DNA from: Astragalus membranaceus
Taxonomy: Eukaryota; Streptophyta; Magnoliopsida; Fabales; Fabaceae
Direction of reading: 5' to 3'
Assembly: GCA_039519185.1 (NCBI GenBank)
Contig: CM076849.1
Span: forward strand, 32,917,109 to 32,981,108
DNA length: 64,000 bases
Part shown: positions 44,009-57,467 of the stretch, piece by piece
Numbering within the stretch: the stretch's first letter is position 1
Layout: each line of letters starts with the position of its first letter
Translations under genes and position numbers: made by a program
The notes under the pieces: model-generated
The model's database searches: none
Seen by the model: the letters and a program-made list of their open reading frames with translations, nothing else
Told to the model about the DNA's origin: nothing

Positions 44009-46507
44009 TGTAGCGACCGAAAAATCCGGAGGAGGGGATTCTTCGAAGTTCTTGAATGAAGCCGCCACCAAAGTTTAGTTTAAGGGAAAACATTGGAAAA
44101 TCCCTATTGAGTGGATAAAGGGGTCTTGCGGACCAGATTCAGGCTCGGGAGTCGTTTATGCGTAGGGAAGGTATTAGCACCCTACGACATCCTTCCTAAG
44201 GAAGGTTACCTTTTAACTAAATGTGTAAACGTTTATTAATTCAAAAATAATGTTTTTACCCTTATAATAATAAAAAAGGACTCGATAAACGGTTAATTGT
44301 TTTTTTGTACTTTTTGAGAAATAGGAGAGAAATGAATTAAAAGAAAAAAAAAAGGTTTTTTATTAATGCAATTGACAGAGGTCGGCCGCCCTCTGGTCCT
44401 ACGTATCTCCTGGTAGAGAATCAAATCGCACGTAGTTCTTGGTAGAAAAAGTTTGTGAGTTTGGGGTTTTTTAATTTATTTTGAAATTGGAAAAGGTATT
44501 CGTGATGATCAAACGAGTAAAACTCAGAGTGGTTGTCGCTCATAGCTCGTTTGAAAACCAAAGCTGTTATCAACGGTCAAACAAGCTAAGCTCAGAGTGA
44601 CCATTAATAACCAACTAATTTTGTGTTTAGGAAAACAATTATTCGTTATTTGGGAAAACAAAGGTTTGTGAAAGAAAAGTTCGCTTAGGGAAAGAAACGA
44701 AATCTAAAAAAAAAAAGAGACAGGGGGTGCAGTAGTAAAATGGGGTGCAAATAATAGGAGGGCTGTATTATAAAAAACTGGGGTGCGAACAGTGAGCCCA
44801 GCTTGTTTTTGTAAGCTGGGCTGCGTTCCCTTTTTTAAAACGAAAAAAAAGAAATGGGCCGCTTCCAAAAAGCAGAACCGTGGGCTTCAGAAAAGGGGGG
44901 GGGGGCGCGCTGATGAAACACAAGGGGTGCCAATAGAGATCTGAAAAATTAAAATACGTGAAAAGACGATGTTACCCTTGAGTTAATACTATAAAAGCAT
45001 CACCAAAAACAGAAACCCTAATTGGCTCTCTCTTCTCCACGGCGCCCCCTTTTCTCAAAAAAAACCAAAACCCTAAAAATCCTCTCTCTCTCTCTCACGC
45101 GGCAGACCCACCTCCCTCACCCCCATACTGATCTCGCTTTCTTCTCCCCCTCACGGCCGTCCGTTTCCCTCTCTTTCTCAACCCTACTCCGTTTTCATTT
45201 TCTTCTCCCACCAAGCCCGATCGCTTTTTCCTCCCCTCTCACTAGTTCTGATTTCACGTGCTAAACACTTTGCCGCCGTCGATGACCGGAATAGGGAGTG
45301 GGGGTGGTGAACGGAGGAGAAAGGAGAAGATCGGTGGTGATGGTTCGGTGCCGTTGGTGGTTGGGCGAAGGAGGACGGTGTCGCCGGAGGGAACGCAACC
45401 ACGGTGGGGATCCGTGGAGGTACCGACGACGGTGAGGGCGGAAACGAGGGAGGGGGATGGTTCACGGTGGTGTTGTGGTGGCTGTTGGGGTTTTTGGATG
45501 GTTCACGGTAGTGCTCGTTTGGGAAGTGAGGGGGAGGTCGCGGTGGTTGAGAGATGTTGTTGACGGTGGTATGGGGTTAGGGTGGTGACGGGGTGGTTAA
45601 TGGCCGTAAGAGTGGTGGTTAGGTGGTGGGGGAATGGCCGTAGGAGTGGTGTTTAGGGGTACGGTTTTGGTTGTTTGATGGGGGAGGTGTGGTGGAGAGA
45701 GAGAGATATGAGGGGGTTGTGGCCGTGAGGTTAGTGGTGATGTGGTGGTGTGATGGCGGCGGTGCCCCGGTGGTGGGGTGGAGCACCACCGTGAGGTTCT
45801 TCCTCTGCTCTTTCTGTTTTTTCCTTTTTTCTCTTAATTTTCTATGTTTTTGTCTGAACAGCTTTTCTCTTCTGTGACTGTGTGTGCGTCTGTATGTATG
45901 CTACTGTCCCCCCCTTTGCTTGCTACTTCATGTGTGTTTATAATGCTCTTATTGTGGTGTAGGTGTGGTATGTGGAGCACAAAATCAAAACTCTCAGGAG
46001 ACCAAGACAGAGACAGCAGCAAGAGAGGAGCAGAGTTGCTGCCAAGTTATGGTATTTTTTGCCTGAAATGAAGACCCAACAAAGAGACAAGAAGAAAGGG
46101 GGTTTGAGCTCACAGCTCAAACTGTGGCAGCAACAGCAGCAAGGCGCAGGCTGGCCACATATTTTTGTTTGACTTTCCTTTATGTTTTTTTTTTTGTGTG
46201 TAACAAACAGAAATGTAATTTTGTATTATTTTGAAAGATAAAAAAACAGGTTTAAACAAGCTTAACTATTTTGACTATCTTTTCTTTTTATTGACAACTA
46301 CTATTCAACCGATAATAATAATAAACGAAACAAAAAAACAACAAGGCTAAATTGCTAACGACTTTTGAATAACACGTACAATTAGCTAACCCTCGTATGA
46401 CAAACGATATATTTTTGCAAATAGAGAAATATTAATTAGAATCAGATATTCACAAAAATACATTTTTATTTGATTTTCAATTAGTCGGACAAAATTAGGG
46501 TATAACA
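44009..46507 (-). repeat. Left (3') LTR of the Ogre-like element
   Basis: 2499 bp, almost identical to 53972-56472. The only differences noticed are in mononucleotide runs (G-run near 44898, T-run near 46190). The short plus-strand frames in it recur exactly in the other LTR and are not independent genes. Confidence 0.93.
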
Positions 46508-47032
46508 GCTGCCCCTCTTTATTTATATTTTACTAGGAAATATGAAGGGTTTCCAAATTTCTCAAGTAAAATAGAAATGAAGATAAAAAGACACTAATTT
46601 TGTCAAAATTATTTTTTAGAAATTATTGAAAGATAATGGGTTGACATAGAATAAAAAGTAAATAAGGATCACCGGGGATCTGAAGGAGCACTGGGCTCTG
46701 ATGGTCTAATTCGCAGTCGATGCTTGGCGCATTGATTGGAGTTAAACTGAAGGACCAATAAGGTCTGAAGGGCATGCCTAAGCCTGATGGACCCATGGGT
46801 CTGAAGGAGCGCAAACTAGCAACGGTACTAGTAAAACGGTCTGTTTGGGGGGTGGCCTTTTCGAGCGGCCATGGGGGCAAAGTCAGGTCGTTGACCTGAT
46901 TTGCGCACCTCGAAGGACGTGCACTGTGTTTTTTAGGCGGACACAGCTAGTCTGAAGGGCCTGGGGCCGGATGATCCGTCGGTTGCTCGATAACGCGACG
47001 TGCGATCTGGATTGAAGGACCATTGCTGGTCT

Positions 47033-47155
47033 GAAGGAGCGCTTGGGCTCTGAGGGACCGCTGGGGGTCTGAAGGAGCGCTTGGGCTCTGAGGGACCGCT
47101 GGGGGTCTGAAGGAGCGCTTGGGCTCTGAGGGACCACTGGGGGTCTAAAGGAGTA
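47033..47155. repeat. 38-bp tandem repeat in the Ogre-like interior
   Basis: About three copies of a unit with gaaggagcgcttgggctctg followed by agggaccgctgggggtct; weaker copies extend left to about 46675. Confidence 0.88.
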
Positions 47156-50100
47156 CTGAGATTCTGAATTGTGGTATGAGGCCAGCGCTTGGAGCACTGA
47201 CTTTGAGGGAACAAACTATTGGGATCGGCACATGGTGCACCTGCCTAGAACATATCTAATGCTTGCATTTACCTGAGACGAGAAAAGCTATCTACATTTG
47301 GCATGTCTAAAAATGCAATGAATGATGTATGCGTGCAATAGAAGGTGGTAAGTGATGTATGTGAATGCAGATAGGATATGAATGTGATTGTGCTGATTAA
47401 TGATGAAAGTAATGGAATGAGTAATTTTTCTCCCTTTGTCCTTTTGTTTTTTGCTTTTCTTTTTTTTTCTCTTGGTATATGGGTGTATGAAATGCAAAGT
47501 GTGAATGGGATGCAAATGTAATGCTTTGACGCGAATGCCAGGCATGGTACAAAGATATGATTAGTAATGTAAAAAAAACTCTTTTTTGGGGGCAACGATG
47601 AGACCGGCACTTGGACATCTATCGAAGCAAACAATGTCATGTATGTAATGTGATGAACGTGAGATGATGAATGAAAAGGGTATACCATGGGTGTTGAACC
47701 CGATACAATGAGAAAGTTGACAACGGTGCATGAGATGTGAATGTGATTGTAGTGATTAATTTTTGGTGTGATGATGAATGTAATGGGTGGATTTTTCTTT
47801 TTGCTTTTTCTTATTTATTTCGCTTCTCTTCTCGATGCATGCAATGCGAATGTGAATATGATGCGTATATAAAACTTTGATACAAATGCTAGGGCGAATA
47901 AAAGGAAACACATGAATGCATAGCAAATGATATGATTGGTGATGTAGAAAGCTTTTTGGCAACGACGAGACCGGCACTTGGCACGTCTATCAAAAAAGTT
48001 ATATGTATGCAATGTGATGAATGTGCAATGCGAAAGTAAATGAACTACAAAAAGCCCGTGAATGATGGATGCTTATGCTGGTCGAAACAGAAATTGATAA
48101 GTTGTGTATGCGAATGCAGATAACATGCGAATACGAATGTACTGTTGGTTGCATGATGGAATGATCTATACTTTGGTGGGAGTAACAGGTGCAATGTGGA
48201 TAATTTTTGCCTTTTTGGTTTTCTCTTTTTTTGTTTTTTTCTTTCTTTTTCATGCATAAATGAATGAATGAATGTGCACACGTAATGCTTAGATGAAGGG
48301 TTGTGGTAGCCGCATGACTTGATGTTGTATGATGCAATGATTGGATGTTTGTTGGGATGTGGGTGGTTTTTTTTTTGTCTTTTCGCTTTATTGCATGAAA
48401 TGAGAATGTGAATGTGATGGATATGCAATATTGTGATGCAAACGCCATGGTGAATAAAAGGAAGTGCATGAATGCATGGTGCGATGCTATGATATGATTG
48501 ATTGGGATGCAGACAGACTTTGGGTAATAATGAGACCGCCGTTTGGCATTTTTATTGAAGCGATACATATTATGCGTGGCTATGCATGCCCGCCTACGCA
48601 ATGCGTAATGTACAAGAAGCAAAATTGTGTAGGCAAAACAAGTGGAATGTGAATGCATGTACAAGAGTTGTGATGGGTATGATCAGATGCATGGTTTAAT
48701 TCTAGAATAATGAGGACATGTATAATGCATGATTTGTTGATAACAACGCTTTTTGTTTTTGTAAGGATGCAAAATTGTTTGATGTGAAACGAAACTTTTG
48801 ATGCTGGAAACAGAGAGCTGAACGTTTTGAATTGATCGTTCCTTGGAAGAAAAATTTTTGATGGCTTGGACTTGAACTCTGGTAAGCTCAAGATTGTCAT
48901 CTTGAAAAGTGTGGCTTGCAGCAATGTATTAGTGCTCTCTCTAGAGATTGAGATGTGTATTTGCAGATGGGTTCTCATTTGGTTATGATGACCCATGATG
49001 ACTAAGCTTTCAAGTCTAAGAGGTTAACTTAGAGGGATTGTCATTATTGTGTGTCTCTCTCTTTGAAGCATTTGCTTAATAAGTATAAAAAACAGTGTGA
49101 ATGCAAACGAATGTGCCAGTTGACTCAGGGTTCAAGAAATGTAGGGCATAGTCAAGTGTGACACATGAGTGGAGTGGAGGATGAGGTTTATTGGCTCAAA
49201 CTTATGAGAGATAAGCTTGCCCCAAGGTAGAAATGTTTGACTGCCCCAATTTTGACTTCAAATAGTGGGGAGTGAAACAGTCTGCCTTTGTCTAGGGAGG
49301 ACAATGACAACTAAGGATATAGCCTGGTTGAGGGATTGGGAACTGTGCAGGTATTGGGGTGACGCGTGGCTAGGAATGAATGGAATGGGAGGCAGAAGGA
49401 TTCTTTCGGGCCGAGGGATATGATGCCCCGGTCTGCAAGAGGACAAGGTTGCCCCAATCCGTGAAAGGAGAAGATTGCCCCCTCTCGAGTGGGATTGTGA
49501 CAGGGTGTAAAGTTAGAATAATGGTTTGGAAATTGGTCTGTTTCGGCTACATGAGTGTAGTATATGAACGGGATGAGAGATGAGGGTATTTTGGGGATGC
49601 TAAAAAAATCCCCCTGAGTTTGAGTGGAATGGAGGGTGAGGTATTGCCCCATTTTGATATGATAAGTCAAGTAACTGCCTTAGTAGGGATTTGTGGTTTT
49701 CCTTGGGAAGGATTCCACAAGCTAAGACAGTCGAGAGTTTTTGGTTCGATGAAAATTCACTTTGTTGATGATCACTGTTATCTTCTCTTGATGAGCTTCG
49801 AGCGTGCAAGCCCTTTTAAGTTTTTTTTCTTCTTTTTTTTTTTAATAATACTTTTCTCTTTTTTTGAGCAAATAAATTATTCTGATTATTTTTCCTATAG
49901 TATAAGCTTTGAGAAAAACGGAAGCAACCAATCACTGATCAGAATAGGCCTTTGGATTGTAATATGGCCAGTGGCTAATGATTCATGAAGGAAATGATTT
50001 CTTTGCTTCTGAGAGTGTTTAGGGTTGGTTGAGACAAAGAATCTTTTATGCGCTTCATGGTAGAGTGAACCTGTTTTAGGGTTGTAGCGCATTTGAGGGT

Positions 50101-53100
50101 TTATGGAGGATAGGATGCTTGGGCCAAAGGAAGTGTTTGAGGGTTTATTTCAGACAAGGATCTTTTATATGCTCGATGGTGTGAAGTATCAGCTCACAAT
50201 TTCTACCGCTTTGGTTTTCAGGATTTTTCAATCCTCTTTTTTTTATTTCACTTTTTGTGATTTTTCTTCTTTTTTTTTCTGAGCTGAGCGAGCTGTTAAA
50301 TATGGGATTGATCCTTGTCTAAGGTGTTTGAAAGATTTTTGATTTTTTGGCTCGAAGTGGGTAGCAAAGGGCATTTCTCTTTTTTTTGGATTTTTGGATA
50401 TAGGAAAATGGCCAAACTCCAATTCAAATCATGATTGCTTATTTTCTCGAAATTGTAACTATAGGACAAAACTTCATCTTAACATATTTGCTTTTCTTTA
50501 TTTTTTTTTTATGCCCTAATTTTTGCTTAGGCTGCTCTCGCGAGTTTTCAACCTAACGGGCTTTTTTTCTTTTTGGATTTCTTGTGTTTTTTTTACTCAA
50601 AGGACTTGCACGAGTGTTTAGAATGCTAGCAGAAAATCTTAGTGATCATTACTCTGCCCCAGTATGGAGCGTACAAAGCGTTATTCGTGAAATTTCATCA
50701 CTGGGGGAAAGCGAATGAAATACTCTTGTGGGGACTGGGCCTTTTATGGATAGTTGGGTCTGGTTTTGGAAGTGGCGGAAAGACGGGGGTAGGATAACTG
50801 ACTCAAACAAGGGTAAACACACATGTCATGTTAGTTTATTTTGCAAAGGCTTCATGAAGAGTTAACACCGCTTAAGATAGAACAATTTTAATTGTCAAAA
50901 CCACGCAAGTTAACAAAATAGACATTTAAGCTTCTTATCACGGGTGTGAGATATATGTTGGCTGGTGTCCTTGGTGGGGCACGCAGCGACTAAGGGTCAA
51001 GTCTATGATACAGCCAATATTGTAGTGACCATGATGGTGAATGAGTTATTGGTGAATTCCGTTGAATGGTTCAGTGGGTAGGTGGTTTCCATGAATGTTG
51101 TGGGTATGAGTAGGATGTATATGGAGTGAAGGGTGAAGGATGTCGGTGAATCAAGTTAGGGTGTGACAACATTTTCCAAGGAAGAGGAATCAATTAAAAT
51201 ATATTTTCAAGAATGCATCGCCTCTCATCAAACAGTATCTCAAAAAAACTTACGAGTTTCATTTTTTTATTTTTTTGGAAAAATTATTTGAATAAAACAG
51301 AATGCATGAACATATGGATGTTGTTGTACACAGACAATGATGCAGGTAAATGAAATGCATAATGATACCTTAAGCAGGTGTGTGATTTTCTTATTTTTTA
51401 TTTTTAAAAGCTCAACAAGAGTGAGAGGCTAACAAAACAACAAAACTATTGGATGATGAACGATGCAAGAATAGAAGAAAATGAAGCAAATCCTAATTTT
51501 GTTTTAATGCATGTGAGAGGATTAACGCCCTTGAGATGGATGTGAGAGGAATAAATGACTTGGTTTTTGTTTTTTATGACGCATGAAGGAACTGTTTTTG
51601 AGATGCATGAGAATGAATGACTTTTGCATGAAAAGGAGTAATGCGTTTGAATGAATGCAAATTTTTTATAATATCAAGGTGATATTATTTTCTCACTTTG
51701 GCGTATGGCTACGCAAGATGAAGTAATTTTAAAAAGTATGACACTTTGTTATTTTAGATGATGAGATGCATGTTGGTATCATGATAATGGGATGAAAATG
51801 ATGACTGTATTCTATTATGGATGCATGATGATTTTTTATTTTCTAGTTAAAGACTAATTATGCTTACGCAACAAGAATAATCAAGTTAAACGCGCCCTTT
51901 TGTCCTAATGCATGAAGGAACACATGGTGATAAATGATGAAAATGCAGATGCGAATGCATGAAATGCGTGCCTGGATGATCACTTGGAAAGGTCAGTTAT
52001 TCTAAATAATTTTTGGAGACAATGCGGCACGTGACCGATGCAGAGCCTCTTTCATGTATCAGAATGAAATGCTAAGTGTGTATCTATGAATGAAGTAAAA
52101 GTGATGACATAATTTTTTGAAATGATGCATGTTGAAACAGTGTATAAATGATGTGTGGATGAAATGGCGTATGGACGCTTCAATGAAACAACAGTTTTTT
52201 GGATGAGTGAAAAGGTGCGTGAACGAAATGCCTATATTATTTGATGATGATTTTTGTGAATGATTATGAATGCATGCTAAATAAGATATTCAATTATTTA
52301 TCACAACAATTTTTTTAATTGTGATCAGGTTTTTTTTATTCTTTTCTTTTTCATAAAAAAATGTAATGTATGAATGAACGAAATCGTTGCATGATGCAGA
52401 TGCGAGGAATGTGAATGGAGAATCACTTGAAAGGATTGACTATTCAAAATGATTTTTCGGAGGCAATGCAATATGATGATGAATAATGCCAGAAAGTGTC
52501 ATTATTTTATTATCCTTTTTTTTATTTTGCATGCTATATGACTAATGCATTTTTTATTTTTCTATGCATGAAGAGGAGTAACGAATATAATATATTTTTG
52601 AGTATGCAAAATGATGCAAGTTGTTTTTTTGGAGGATGATATGCATGTCAGTACCATGAGAACGAGATGTATATGAAAACAAGTGATTCGTTCTATGGTG
52701 ATTATTATTTTTTTATTTTCTAGCAAAAATATAATGCCCATGATGACAGATATGTATGAAAAAAAATGCGAATGTTTGTATGCATGAAGAAATAAATGCA
52801 ATTATTTTTATTTTTTCCAAGAGGCAGTGCAACAGGTATGCAGACTCTTATTTTTGATTTATTGGATGACAAATGATACAATTATAATGAAATGATTTTT
52901 TTTGTTTTATTTGGGAAATGACACATGAATATGGAATGGTTGCATTTAAACTAGGATGACCATATGAGGGAAATGATGTATGAATGTTATGTTTTTTTGA
53001 AATGTAATTCAAGACTTTATGAATGATGTGATACCTATACTGTGTGATCATGATTTTGAATGATTATGAATGAATGTCGGTGCATATGAGGAAATTAAAT

Positions 53101-53952
53101 GCATGACGCTCGCAGCGATTTTTTTTTTAAAATGCGTGGAAAAAGAATAGTGAACATAACTTTTAGGTAGTATGCAAGATGGGAAAATGACGCAAATGAT
53201 ATTTCTAGGATGATGAGATGCATGGTAGTGCATTGATAATGAGATGCGTGTGAAAAGAATGATCTTACTTTGTTATGGATGCAGGATGATTTTTGTTTTT
53301 TTCCGTATGATGATGTCGCCTCATGTGCATGCAAATGAAGGAAAGAAGCATGAAGATTTTTTTTGACTGATTTTATTTTTGGAGAAACGCTAACTAGATT
53401 AATAGAGATGATAAGTATAATGCCCCTGTGTCCTAGGTGGGTCATGTCTAAATTGGGATTTTCAACATGGTCTAGGGTCGCTTATGTGATCGATCGATCT
53501 CTCAGGTGGCTCTATTCACTTCCTCACAAAGGTCTCCAGAGCTAAAATCCCTTTTATGAATGATCCACAACGATAGCAAGCTACCTGGTGCGGGATACCA
53601 TAAAAGAGCGTACTCTGGTTGAGACTTTCATGAGAGTCAGACAGATAAAATCTAGAATGACTGTCATTAATAATCTCCACTCGTCTTAGGTTATTTGCAG
53701 ACCCGGGTATAGGGCCCCACTCAAAAGTGTGTGCAAAAGTGTAGGTGAGGTGTGTGATGAGGGCAAAATACCTATCCTAACCAGACTGAACAAGATATAC
53801 AACAATAATAACAAAATGGTCGTCTACCCTAAGGTTCAATAATATGGAAAAAAGCTAATAAATAAATAAAATAAGCATAAGGGTAAAAAACAAAATATAA
53901 AGCTAATAAAAACTTACACATTTAGTTAACTAGGCTTGACTCTCTTAATTTT

Positions 53953-53971
53953 CCCCAGTGAAGTCGCCAGC
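53953..53971 (-). other. Primer-binding site, Arg-tRNA type
   Basis: Plus strand tccccagtgaagtcgccag; reversed it reads ctggcgacttcactgggga, matching the TGGCGACTCC.CTGGGGA style of Ogre/Tat elements. It fixes the element's orientation as minus. Confidence 0.65.
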
Positions 53972-56472
53972 TGTAGCGACCGAAAAATCCGGAGGAGGGG
54001 ATTCTTCGAAGTTCTTGAATGAAGCCGCCACCAAAGTTTAGTTTAAGGGAAAACATTGGAAAATCCCTATTGAGTGGATAAAGGGGTCTTGCGGACCAGA
54101 TTCAGGCTCGGGAGTCGTTTATGCGTAGGGAAGGTATTAGCACCCTACGACATCCTTCCTAAGGAAGGTTACCTTTTAACTAAATGTGTAAACGTTTATT
54201 AATTCAAAAATAATGTTTTTACCCTTATAATAATAAAAAAGGACTCGATAAACGGTTAATTGTTTTTTTGTACTTTTTGAGAAATAGGAGAGAAATGAAT
54301 TAAAAGAAAAAAAAAAGGTTTTTTATTAATGCAATTGACAGAGGTCGGCCGCCCTCTGGTCCTACGTATCTCCTGGTAGAGAATCAAATCGCACGTAGTT
54401 CTTGGTAGAAAAAGTTTGTGAGTTTGGGGTTTTTTAATTTATTTTGAAATTGGAAAAGGTATTCGTGATGATCAAACGAGTAAAACTCAGAGTGGTTGTC
54501 GCTCATAGCTCGTTTGAAAACCAAAGCTGTTATCAACGGTCAAACAAGCTAAGCTCAGAGTGACCATTAATAACCAACTAATTTTGTGTTTAGGAAAACA
54601 ATTATTCGTTATTTGGGAAAACAAAGGTTTGTGAAAGAAAAGTTCGCTTAGGGAAAGAAACGAAATCTAAAAAAAAAAAGAGACAGGGGGTGCAGTAGTA
54701 AAATGGGGTGCAAATAATAGGAGGGCTGTATTATAAAAAACTGGGGTGCGAACAGTGAGCCCAGCTTGTTTTTGTAAGCTGGGCTGCGTTCCCTTTTTTA
54801 AAACGAAAAAAAAGAAATGGGCCGCTTCCAAAAAGCAGAACCGTGGGCTTCAGAAAAGGGGGGGGGGGGCGCGCTGATGAAACACAAGGGGTGCCAATAG
54901 AGATCTGAAAAATTAAAATACGTGAAAAGACGATGTTACCCTTGAGTTAATACTATAAAAGCATCACCAAAAACAGAAACCCTAATTGGCTCTCTCTTCT
55001 CCACGGCGCCCCCTTTTCTCAAAAAAAACCAAAACCCTAAAAATCCTCTCTCTCTCTCTCACGCGGCAGACCCACCTCCCTCACCCCCATACTGATCTCG
55101 CTTTCTTCTCCCCCTCACGGCCGTCCGTTTCCCTCTCTTTCTCAACCCTACTCCGTTTTCATTTTCTTCTCCCACCAAGCCCGATCGCTTTTTCCTCCCC
55201 TCTCACTAGTTCTGATTTCACGTGCTAAACACTTTGCCGCCGTCGATGACCGGAATAGGGAGTGGGGGTGGTGAACGGAGGAGAAAGGAGAAGATCGGTG
55301 GTGATGGTTCGGTGCCGTTGGTGGTTGGGCGAAGGAGGACGGTGTCGCCGGAGGGAACGCAACCACGGTGGGGATCCGTGGAGGTACCGACGACGGTGAG
55401 GGCGGAAACGAGGGAGGGGGATGGTTCACGGTGGTGTTGTGGTGGCTGTTGGGGTTTTTGGATGGTTCACGGTAGTGCTCGTTTGGGAAGTGAGGGGGAG
55501 GTCGCGGTGGTTGAGAGATGTTGTTGACGGTGGTATGGGGTTAGGGTGGTGACGGGGTGGTTAATGGCCGTAAGAGTGGTGGTTAGGTGGTGGGGGAATG
55601 GCCGTAGGAGTGGTGTTTAGGGGTACGGTTTTGGTTGTTTGATGGGGGAGGTGTGGTGGAGAGAGAGAGATATGAGGGGGTTGTGGCCGTGAGGTTAGTG
55701 GTGATGTGGTGGTGTGATGGCGGCGGTGCCCCGGTGGTGGGGTGGAGCACCACCGTGAGGTTCTTCCTCTGCTCTTTCTGTTTTTTCCTTTTTTCTCTTA
55801 ATTTTCTATGTTTTTGTCTGAACAGCTTTTCTCTTCTGTGACTGTGTGTGCGTCTGTATGTATGCTACTGTCCCCCCCTTTGCTTGCTACTTCATGTGTG
55901 TTTATAATGCTCTTATTGTGGTGTAGGTGTGGTATGTGGAGCACAAAATCAAAACTCTCAGGAGACCAAGACAGAGACAGCAGCAAGAGAGGAGCAGAGT
56001 TGCTGCCAAGTTATGGTATTTTTTGCCTGAAATGAAGACCCAACAAAGAGACAAGAAGAAAGGGGGTTTGAGCTCACAGCTCAAACTGTGGCAGCAACAG
56101 CAGCAAGGCGCAGGCTGGCCACATATTTTTGTTTGACTTTCCTTTATGTTTTTTTTTTTTGTGTGTAACAAACAGAAATGTAATTTTGTATTATTTTGAA
56201 AGATAAAAAAACAGGTTTAAACAAGCTTAACTATTTTGACTATCTTTTCTTTTTATTGACAACTACTATTCAACCGATAATAATAATAAACGAAACAAAA
56301 AAACAACAAGGCTAAATTGCTAACGACTTTTGAATAACACGTACAATTAGCTAACCCTCGTATGACAAACGATATATTTTTGCAAATAGAGAAATATTAA
56401 TTAGAATCAGATATTCACAAAAATACATTTTTATTTGATTTTCAATTAGTCGGACAAAATTAGGGTATAACA
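53972..56472 (-). repeat. Right (5') LTR of the Ogre-like element
   Basis: 2501 bp. For a minus-strand element this copy holds the promoter. Nearly identical to the left LTR. Confidence 0.93.
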
Positions 56473-57058
56473 CTATGGCTGCACTTAAAACCAAAACTCC
56501 ATTGCAATGATGGGAGTCGTACGGGGATGAGCATCCAGAACTTCAAAATTTTGCAATATGTGTGTTATGCTCGACCTTCAGTTCATCTCGTTGTGAGAGA
56601 AACTGGAGTGCTTTTGAAATGGTATTTTGTTTTTTAAATTTCATTTTAAAAATTGCTTACAACTTGTTAAATACAAATGGAGTTTGTATCTATTAGGTTC
56701 ACACAATAAGAAGAAACTATTTGTAACAAAAGATGATGAATGATGTTGTCTTTGTGAGGACAAATTCGATATTGGCCAAGAAGAAAACTAAATAGATGGC
56801 TGAATATAACCTTGATGATCTTGAATTTGATGATGAATGGATTGTGGAGAATGCTGATGGTTCGTCTGACATTTCAGATTTTACTTTAGACAATGAAGAT
56901 TTGGAATTTAACAAAGGAGAGGAAGGTGTTTCAACTGCTGCCACGTAAGAGAATACGGAGATTCCTAACCTTGGTGATGGATTTGATGGAGTAGGAGCTG
57001 AAGATTGTATAGAATATGTAGGTTTTGATCACAATGCCTTGCATGATTTGTTAAATTA
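56473..57058 (+). pseudogene. hAT transposase dimerisation domain remnant
   Basis: Continues the transposase cut at 44008. Readable blocks include SYGDEHPELQNFAICVLCST, FSSSRCERNWSAFEMV, MNDVVFVRTNSILAKKKT and YNLDDLEFDDEWIVENADGS, the usual hAT C-terminal order with an acidic tail. At least one premature stop and an intron-like gap (about 56620-56698) interrupt it. Confidence 0.8.
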
Positions 57059-57290
57059 GTGTTTTTTAGATGTTTTAGATGCAAGTGGTGTTTTTAGTTT
57101 ATGTTTGAGACTATGAAAGCTTGTGCTTTATGATTGAATTTATGAAAATATTATGCTAAGGTTATGCTGCTAGGATCTTAAATATAATTTTGTCTTTTTG
57201 GTGTGATCTTACGATCCGTGTTACAATCCCACAATTTACACTTTTTCTATACCCAAACAATCTTTGGTAAGATCTTGAGTTTGACAACCA

Positions 57291-57466
57291 TGTTAGGCAG
57301 TAAACATCCAACATGAGTAAACCCAATGTAGCAAAGATTCGGATGCTGCGATGGATGAATGGCAAGACAAAATGAGACAAAACTAGGAATGATAGCTTTA
57401 GGGAAAGATGAGGTAGCATTTACTGTAGAAAAGATATTGAATCTCGACTTAGGTGGTTTGGCCATG
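57291..57466 (+). pseudogene. RTE-type fragment, part 2
   Basis: Reads SKPNVAKIRMLRWMNGKT, DKTRNDSFRER and LRWFGHVE, the segment that follows CWA(V)K in RTE-like proteins, so it continues 41055-41218. It joins a copia fragment at about 57467 without a clear boundary signal. Confidence 0.65.
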
Positions 57467-57467
57467 T

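Larger units (their letters stand above)
46508..53971 (-). repeat. Non-coding interior of the Ogre-like element
   Basis: Dominated by degenerate ATG-rich low-complexity sequence (aatgcatgaatg, gatgaatg, aatgtgaatg). Minus-strand frames through it are His/Ile/Ser-rich and show no domain. A 38-bp tandem repeat lies near the left edge. Near the right edge, 53440-53760 looks like the 5' leader (minus strand). T-runs of 8-12 are frequent. Nothing here encodes a recognisable protein. Confidence 0.75.
44009..56472 (-). mobile_element. Large non-coding LTR element, Ogre/Tat-like (LARD)
   Basis: 12.46 kb with 2.5-kb direct LTRs (44009-46507 and 53972-56472; TGTAGCGACC to GGTATAACA) and the perfect 5-bp duplication ctatg (44004-44008 and 56473-56477). 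On the minus strand, ctggcgacttcactgggga at the edge of the right LTR fits the Arg-tRNA primer site of Ogre/Tat elements. The minus-strand purine tract aaagaggggcag abuts the left LTR. The LTR motif 'cgggagtcg...gggaaggtattagcaccc' is remembered from legume Ogre elements. The 7.46-kb interior has no gag, protease, RT or integrase, so it is a large retrotransposon derivative relying on relatives. The LTRs differ by only a few homopolymer bases, so insertion is recent. Confidence 0.9.
41219..57290 (+). mobile_element. Decayed hAT transposon swollen by nested insertions
   Basis: The candidate ends are degenerate inverted copies: gtggtagtcaaac near 41222 and, reversed, tggttgtcaaac at 57290, with shared inner motifs (attgtgggat, gatcgt). 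The flanking 8-mers tgttgggc (41211-41218) and tgttaggc (57291-57298) agree at 7 of 8. Outside them the RTE reading resumes. Inside are hAT transposase remnants at 42842-44008 and 56473-57058, a CACTA derivative at 41322-42393, and the LTR element at 44009-56472. Without the inserts it would be about 2.5 kb. The boundaries are inference supported by the split RTE. Confidence 0.6.

Noticed and set aside
45022..46172. Plus-strand open frames (Pro-, Gly- or Gln-rich) in the LTRs
   Set aside because: They recur identically at 54986-56136 in the other LTR, are short and compositionally biased, and the element reads on the opposite strand.
46933..48996. Several overlapping minus-strand open frames of 60-220 codons rich in His, Ser and Ile
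   Set aside because: They run through ATG-rich low-complexity DNA of the LTR-element interior, overlap each other in different frames and show no domain.
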